Shown here: one piece after another, positions 13,866-17,643 of the stretch
Layout of the letters: each line of letters begins with the position of its first letter
Position numbering within the stretch: the stretch's first letter is position 1
NCBI GenBank assembly: GCA_026984275.1
Contig: JALSSM010000127.1
Coordinates: forward strand, 1 to 17,643
DNA: 17,643 bases
Direction of reading: 5' to 3'
Source of the DNA: Gammaproteobacteria bacterium
Lineage (GTDB): Bacteria > Pseudomonadota > Gammaproteobacteria > CAJXQU01
Notes under the pieces: model-generated
Seen by the model: only the letters and a program-made list of their open reading frames with translations
Databases searched by the model: none
What the model was told of the DNA's origin: nothing
Made by a program: the position numbers and the translations under genes

Positions 13866-15125
13866 ATGGAAATGGAATACGCAACGATTTTATTGCTCCT
13901 GGCGGGTGTTTTTGGTCTGTTTATGGCCTGGGGAATTGGTGCCAATGACGTAGCAAATGCTATGGCAACATCGGTAGGGTCGGGTGCACTCACGATAAAA
14001 AAAGCCATTATTATTGCCGCCATCTTTGAATTTGCTGGTGCTTTTCTTGCCGGTGGACAAGTAACCAGAACCATACGAAAAGGGATTATCGATGCTAATC
14101 TGTTGGCGGGCACACCAGAACTATTGGTGTTTGGGATGCTGGCCTCCTTGTTGGCTGCGGGCACCTGGCTATTGATCGCTTCTCATCGAGGTTGGCCTGT
14201 TTCAACAACACATTCCATTGTAGGTGCGATTGTAGGTTTTGCAATGGTTGGTATCGGTATGGATGCTGTTCATTGGGGCAAAGTACAAAGTATCGTTGCA
14301 AGCTGGGTTGTTTCTCCTGTGATCGCTGGCTCACTTGCTTTTGGGTTATTTATGAGCGTTCAGAAGCTGGTTCTGGGAACAGATAAACCCTTCGAAAATG
14401 CCAAACGTTATGTACCTGGATATATATTTCTGGTCGGTTTCATCATCTCACTGGTTACCCTTCTTAAAGGGTTGAAGCATCTCGGTTTTCATTTGACTTC
14501 TTTTCAGGCGGTGATCTTTTCTGTCTTAGCCGGCATCGTTGTCATGGCGATCGGTACCTACTTTGTCCGCAAGGTTGAAATTGACCCGGAAGCTGATCGT
14601 GATTTTCACTTTGCCAATGTAGAAAAGGTTTTTGCCATTTTAATGGTGTTCACTGCCTGTGCGATGGCCTTTGCTCATGGTTCAAACGATGTGGCTAATG
14701 CTATCGGACCGGTTGCTGCAATAGTGAGTATTATTAATAGTGGTGGTGAAATATCACAACAGTCTCCTCTGCCATCCTGGGTGTTATTGCTTGGTGCGGT
14801 GGGAATAGTACTGGGACTTGCCATGCTGGGCAGGAAAGTGATTGCAACTGTCGGGAAAAACATTACTGAATTGACTCCAAGCCGGGGGTTTTGTTGCGAA
14901 TTGGCGGCCGCAACGACGGTTGTAATCGCTTCAGCAACAGGTATTCCTGTTTCGACAACACATACATTAGTAGGGGCTGTTCTTGGTGTAGGTATTGCCA
15001 GGGGGATTGGTGCGCTTGATCTGGCCGTAGTACGAAATATATTCCTTTCCTGGATCGTGACTTTGCCGGTCGGTGCATTTTTGTCTGTCGTATTCTTTTA
15101 TGTACTCAAGTTTATATTTTCTTAA
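13866..15125 (+). CDS. pit: Inorganic phosphate transporter of the PiT family
   Basis: A 419-residue inner-membrane phosphate symporter. The two inverted-repeat signatures of the family are clear: GANDVANAMATSVGSGAL (24-41) and GSNDVANAIGPVAAI (271-285). Each is followed by a WPVSTTHSIVGA-type motif (109-120) or an IPVSTTHTLVGAVLG motif in the C-terminal half. About 10-11 hydrophobic segments are visible. PiT proteins carry metal-phosphate with H+ (or Na+ in some members) at low affinity and need no ATP. Translation starts at an ATG ten bases after GGGGAG; a second ATG two codons later is possible. It is the second gene of the operon with the DUF47 protein. With ppk1 nearby, phosphate uptake and polyphosphate storage may be linked. 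Confidence 0.94.
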   Translation: MEMEYATILLLLAGVFGLFMAWGIGANDVANAMATSVGSGALTIKKAIIIAAIFEFAGAFLAGGQVTRTIRKGIIDANLLAGTPELLVFGMLASLLAAGTWLLIASHRGWPVSTTHSIVGAIVGFAMVGIGMDAVHWGKVQSIVASWVVSPVIAGSLAFGLFMSVQKLVLGTDKPFENAKRYVPGYIFLVGFIISLVTLLKGLKHLGFHLTSFQAVIFSVLAGIVVMAIGTYFVRKVEIDPEADRDFHFANVEKVFAILMVFTACAMAFAHGSNDVANAIGPVAAIVSIINSGGEISQQSPLPSWVLLLGAVGIVLGLAMLGRKVIATVGKNITELTPSRGFCCELAAATTVVIASATGIPVSTTHTLVGAVLGVGIARGIGALDLAVVRNIFLSWIVTLPVGAFLSVVFFYVLKFIFS

Positions 15126-15138
15126 TCAACTTAAGATC

Positions 15139-15147
15139 GGGTTAGCT
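15139..15147 (+). repeat. Direct repeat GGGTTAGCT, left copy
   Basis: The 9-base word recurs at 15514-15522, and AGTCAG follows both copies (after a five-base insertion here). The two copies bracket the transposase remnant and the hairpins. This could be a relic of insertion or deletion, or chance. Confidence 0.3.
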
Positions 15148-15413
15148 TAGTAAGTCAGGAAAAGCATCGACATAAAATTGAGTTACGAAACCCTTGTAAT
15201 CGTTCTTAAAATCCCGATGATTAGACGGATGAAACAGAATAATGATGGTCATGATCTCAATGGTTTGCAGTCGCCCGGTTCGACGGCGCTGTCGTTGCCC
15301 ATCGGTTAAGAGTTGCTGTTCCTGCAAGGGCATGAAATGATGACAAAAATACCCCAGGGTATTACTCTGCCTTCGGCATTCACCTTATCATCGATATCAC
15401 AATAGATTTTCAT
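15142..15413 (-). pseudogene. IS982-family transposase remnant
   Basis: Read on the minus strand, the ATG at 15413 begins MKIYCDIDD, like the N-terminal CEIDDFC region of IS982-family transposases. After a stretch of about 75 bases with no resemblance, a different frame (15142-15345) reads FMPLQEQQLLTDGQRQRR, then IEIMTIIILFHPSNHRDFK and FPDLLS. This follows the family pattern (LxxGxRQRxRxxRLSLSEIMTI, LFHxSxYRxFK, FPxLVSY). The match stops where Tyr would be expected, at a TAA. The catalytic part of the transposase, roughly the last two-thirds, is missing. The frame change, internal non-homologous segment and truncation show an inactive fossil. I could not identify full IS terminal inverted repeats. 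Confidence 0.75.
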
Positions 15414-15425
15414 TAGTTTATACCT

Positions 15426-15487
15426 AGGCCTGTTCCCCGGTTTTTTCAATTGTTTGGTGACAATTGATCTGGTCGAAGAACAGGCCT
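15426..15487. repeat. Nested 62-base inverted repeat (long hairpin)
   Basis: Outer arms AGGCCTGTTC (15426-15435) and GAACAGGCCT (15478-15487) are perfectly complementary. Inner arms TCAATTGT (15446-15453) and ACAATTGA (15460-15467) are also perfect, around a TTGGTG loop. The linkers between outer and inner arms are 10 bases on each side and partly pairable, so the whole forms one nearly continuous imperfect stem. It may end convergent transcription of ycbL or pit, or be the relic of a mobile-element end. Confidence 0.6.
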
Positions 15488-15490
15488 TTA

Positions 15491-15506
15491 GTTTAATTCC
15501 TTAAAC
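15491..15506 (-). terminator. Short hairpin downstream of the ycbL-like gene
   Basis: GTTTAA-TTCC-TTAAAC forms a 6-bp stem with a 4-base loop, 14 bases after the stop of the minus-strand hydrolase gene. The stem is AT-rich and the T-run is poor, so it may act only together with the larger hairpin beside it. Confidence 0.3.
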
Positions 15507-15513
15507 CGAGCTG

Positions 15514-15522
15514 GGGTTAGCT
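15514..15522 (+). repeat. Direct repeat GGGTTAGCT, right copy
   Basis: Identical to 15139-15147 and in the same orientation, with AGTCAG directly after the overlap. It overlaps the stop codon of the ycbL-like gene by two bases. Confidence 0.3.
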
Positions 15523-16153
15523 AGTCAGCCACAAACGGATTAGTCTTTCGTTCATGGCCAAAGGTTGACGTTGGCCCATGTCCCGGCACAAACTGTACGT
15601 CATTGCCCAGAGGCCAGAGCTTCTCTTTGATCGACCTGATTAACCTGGCATGATCGCCAAATGGGAAATCCGTACGACCAATTGATCCGTTAAACAGCAC
15701 ATCGCCGACGGTTGCGATCTGGTTTTCTTTCTGGTGAAAAACCACATGACCGGGTGTATGCCCCGGACAGTGGTAAACATCAAGTTCGATATTTCCAAAG
15801 CGGATCGTATCGCCATCTTCAAGCCAGCGATCAGGGGTAAAACTTCTCGTTTCTGGAAATCCAAATATCTGACTTTGCTGTTTGAAACTATCAAGCAGAA
15901 ACTGATCATCTTGATGCGGCCCTTCTATCGGGATGCCCAGCCTTTCCGCCAGCTCACCTGCAGCACCAGCATGATCAAGATGTCCGTGTGTCAGACATAT
16001 TTTTTCGAGCTCAACACCTTCTTGCATGGCAGCACTTAAAATTTTATCCAGATCGCCACCCGGATCGACAACAGCCGCTTTTTGTGTTTCTTCACAGATC
16101 AATAAAGAACAGTTCTGCTGGTAAGAAGTAACAGGAATGATCATTATTTTCAT
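15521..16153 (-). CDS. ycbL: YcbL-type metallo-beta-lactamase-fold hydrolase (glyoxalase II-like)
   Basis: A 210-residue cytoplasmic metallohydrolase. It follows the enterobacterial YcbL sequence throughout: IIPVTSYQQNCSLL at the start, VVDPGGD, LTHGHLDHAGAAGELA, LTPDRWL-like FTPDRWLEDGD, HCPGHTPGHVVF, GRTDFPFGDH and FVPGHGPTSTFGHERKTNPF. Metal ligands are His56, His58, Asp60, His61, His132, Asp151 and His192, so a two-metal site is intact. YcbL of Salmonella is a type of glyoxalase II that hydrolyses S-lactoylglutathione. The ATG at 16153 is chosen because family members begin within a few residues of IIPVT; an upstream in-frame ATG at 16177 would add eight residues of poor character. Thioesterase function here is inferred from similarity. 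Confidence 0.9.
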   Translation of the reverse strand: MKIMIIPVTSYQQNCSLLICEETQKAAVVDPGGDLDKILSAAMQEGVELEKICLTHGHLDHAGAAGELAERLGIPIEGPHQDDQFLLDSFKQQSQIFGFPETRSFTPDRWLEDGDTIRFGNIELDVYHCPGHTPGHVVFHQKENQIATVGDVLFNGSIGRTDFPFGDHARLIRSIKEKLWPLGNDVQFVPGHGPTSTFGHERKTNPFVAD

Positions 16154-16248
16154 AAGTATAAGAATAACACAGGACAATTAGAAACTAAGATTCATGAGAT
16201 AGGTCAAAGTTTGTAGTTCCAGACAGCAAACAAGGTTAAAATCAAGAC

Positions 16249-16884
16249 ATGTCCATACGTAGAGAAAAAGAAGCAGAGCTGGCCTTTTCCAGCTGGCAGG
16301 AAGAGATTTTTACAGCCTGCCAATCCTGGCAAAAAGGTCATATTGATCGAAGAACTTTTTTGAAACAGGTCTCTGCGGTACTGGCATTGGCGACCATCAC
16401 ACCCGTTACCCTCAATGCGAAAACAGATCAGGAAAGCTTAACAACTGAATGGCGGGAAGATCCCTGGTGGACACTTTACGAAGTTCAGGAGCACTTGTTT
16501 CCACATACAAAAGATTCTCCCGGTGCAAAAGATATTCAGGCGACACTCTATTTAAAAAGAGAGCTGCCAAGTCCGTGGATCAGCCGTGAGGAAGCAGATT
16601 TTATCGTTAAGGGGGTGGCGTGGCTTAATGATATGGCAGAGAAAACGCAGTCTGCCCGTTTTGTTGATCTGGATACAGAAGAACGTGAGGGAGTCTTACG
16701 TCAGGTTGAAAAAAGCAAGGAAGGCCAACGCTGGATTTCATTATTAATTTATTATGTGCTTGAAGCGCTGTTGACCGATCCGATCTATGGTGGCAACCCT
16801 GATGGATCAGGCTGGAAATGGTTGTCGCATCACGCCGGGTTTCCGAGACCGACCAAAGAGAAAATATATTCAAAACTACGATGA
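16249..16884 (+). CDS. Tat-exported small subunit, gluconate 2-dehydrogenase subunit 3 family
   Basis: A 211-residue protein with a twin-arginine signal: DRRTFLKQVSAVLALA, with Arg34 and Arg35, followed by a short hydrophobic core and a likely cut after LNA near residue 57. The n-region is unusually long (33 residues). The mature domain resembles the gluconate 2-dehydrogenase subunit 3 family: WWTLYEVQEHLFPHT, ATLYLKRELP, a helical core, then DPIYGGNPDGSGWKWLSHHAGFPRP. In this family the small subunit accompanies a GMC flavoprotein, probably helping its folding and export by the Tat route. That matches the gene order here: the next gene starts inside this one's stop (ATGA overlap). The enzyme would work in the periplasm. 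No strong ribosome-binding site is seen. The substrate is unknown. Confidence 0.85.
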   Translation: MSIRREKEAELAFSSWQEEIFTACQSWQKGHIDRRTFLKQVSAVLALATITPVTLNAKTDQESLTTEWREDPWWTLYEVQEHLFPHTKDSPGAKDIQATLYLKRELPSPWISREEADFIVKGVAWLNDMAEKTQSARFVDLDTEEREGVLRQVEKSKEGQRWISLLIYYVLEALLTDPIYGGNPDGSGWKWLSHHAGFPRPTKEKIYSKLR

Positions 16885-17643
16885 AAGATTATGACGTTTG
16901 CATTATAGGCAGTGGTGCAGGTGGTGGCCCGGTTGCTTTGACCTTGGCCGAAGCAGGCTACTCGGTGTTGGTGCTTGAGAAAGGGCCCTGGTTTACAGAA
17001 AAAGATTTTTTCAAAGATGAGCTGGCCTGTTGTCTGCGTCAGGTTTATACACCTGATTTGAAAGATGAACAACACGTTATTGAAGAACGTAATAAAAAAG
17101 GAGTCTGGGAAGGTGAGCCTACATCGGAGTCTGGCTGGACATTCTGGAATGGAAATTGTGTTGGTGGATCGTCTAATTTTATGAGCGGTTTTTTTCATCG
17201 GTTAAAGCCCGTTGATTTTCGTCTGCATTCTGAATTTGGTCCGATAGATGGTGCGGCAACCGTCGATTGGCCGATCAGCTATGACGATCTGGAACCCTAT
17301 TATGCCAAAGTTGAACAGGTTGTTGGCGTGTCAGGAAAAGTGATTGATCACCCTAATCAGGAACCCCGATCAACGAAAGACTTCCCCTACCCGCCCACAC
17401 AGGAACATCCGATCTCAAGCTGGATTGACAAACGTTGTACAGAACTGGGTTTTCATTCCATGCCCGTGCCAAGAGCGATCCTGTCCAGGCCGGAAGGTGA
17501 TCGAAGGGGCTGTGAGTATTCGGATTACTGTGGTAGTTACGGTTGTTCAACAGGAGCCAAAGGGAGCTCGAGGGCAGCACTGTTGAACAAGGCGATCGCA
17601 ACCGGTAAATGTGAGATCCGCCCTCATTCCAAAGTGTATAAAC
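16881..17643 (+). CDS. GMC-family FAD oxidoreductase (3' partial)
   Basis: An ATG at 16881 opens a frame that runs off the window after 254 codons. It begins with an FAD-binding Rossmann motif (DVCIIGSGAGGGPVALTLAEAG, with VLVLEKG about 15 residues later). It continues with NGNCVGGSSNFMSGFFHRL, the GMC signature region that contacts the flavin. A downstream cysteine group (CEYSDYCGSYGCSTGAKGS) is typical of the sugar/alcohol dehydrogenase branch that pairs with a gluconate 2-dehydrogenase subunit 3 protein. It overlaps the upstream gene by four bases (ATGA), so translation is coupled. It has no signal of its own and presumably rides with the Tat-targeted small subunit. A cytochrome c subunit often follows in such operons, but lies outside the window if present. 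The substrate cannot be told. Confidence 0.9.
   Translation, partial: MKDYDVCIIGSGAGGGPVALTLAEAGYSVLVLEKGPWFTEKDFFKDELACCLRQVYTPDLKDEQHVIEERNKKGVWEGEPTSESGWTFWNGNCVGGSSNFMSGFFHRLKPVDFRLHSEFGPIDGAATVDWPISYDDLEPYYAKVEQVVGVSGKVIDHPNQEPRSTKDFPYPPTQEHPISSWIDKRCTELGFHSMPVPRAILSRPEGDRRGCEYSDYCGSYGCSTGAKGSSRAALLNKAIATGKCEIRPHSKVYK

Larger units (their letters stand above)
15126..15520. other. Gene-free stretch holding a transposase scar and inverted repeats
   Basis: The 395 bases between the convergent pit and ycbL-like genes contain no intact gene. They hold the IS982-type remnant (15142-15413), a long nested hairpin (15426-15487), a short hairpin (15491-15506), and two copies of GGGTTAGCT near the borders. 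No simple rho-independent terminator is obvious for pit. Confidence 0.7.

Noticed and set aside
1..17643. CRISPR arrays, tRNA or rRNA genes, riboswitches and tandem repeats
   Set aside because: No regularly spaced repeats, tRNA-like cloverleaf, rRNA-like block or recognised riboswitch was seen by eye on either strand. A computed search (Infernal/Rfam, tRNAscan) could not be run.

Overview
The window looks like chromosomal DNA of a gammaproteobacterium, moderately AT-rich by eye. The most specific clues are an NhaR-type LysR regulator, a YcbL-type metallo-beta-lactamase-fold hydrolase, a TIGR00153/PiT phosphate pair and an exosortase-sorted (PEP-CTERM-like) surface protein. Two families of cation/H+ antiporter beside a periplasmic carbonic anhydrase suggest a saline or alkaline habitat, but that is inference. 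I see no tRNA, rRNA, CRISPR array or prophage.

Layout. (1) 1-165: the tail of an unidentified plus-strand gene. (2) 192-5199, all minus strand: an ion/pH block. In order of transcription it holds an RCK-less CPA2 cation/H+ antiporter, nhaR, a secreted alpha-carbonic anhydrase, a small secreted two-cysteine protein and nhaA. Only the first two genes are close enough to look strictly cotranscribed; the others are 118-168 bases apart with hairpins or palindromes between them. (3) 5304-6333, plus: a stand-alone TIR-domain protein and a secreted orphan protein. (4) 6336-8912: the AmmeMemoRadiSam system, with the radical SAM gene (amrS) divergent from the amrB-amrA pair. (5) 8905-9816, minus: a Spherulin-4-like protein with a PEP-CTERM-type tail, preceded by a very good sigma-54 promoter match. 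(6) 9939-15125: a phosphate block with polyphosphate kinase ppk1 (minus), a SAM methyltransferase (plus), and a DUF47/PhoU-like protein followed by a PiT phosphate transporter (plus). (7) 15126-15520: a decayed IS982-family transposase fragment and a cluster of inverted repeats. (8) 15521-16153, minus: a YcbL/glyoxalase II-like hydrolase. (9) 16249-17643, plus: a Tat-exported small subunit and the start of its GMC flavoprotein partner, cut by the window edge.

How the genes may work together. The ion block would couple Na+ (and K+) extrusion to proton entry, with the periplasmic carbonic anhydrase equilibrating CO2 with H+ and bicarbonate next to the proton-consuming antiporters. PiT takes up phosphate and PPK1 can store it as polyphosphate. 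The three Amr proteins form a conserved system whose biochemical role is still poorly defined. The items most worth a second look are the carbonic anhydrase and orphan secreted protein inside the Na+/H+ locus, the perfect 32-base palindrome between nhaR and the carbonic anhydrase gene, the sigma-54 promoter of the surface protein, the TIR/secreted-protein pair, and the structure-rich transposon scar.
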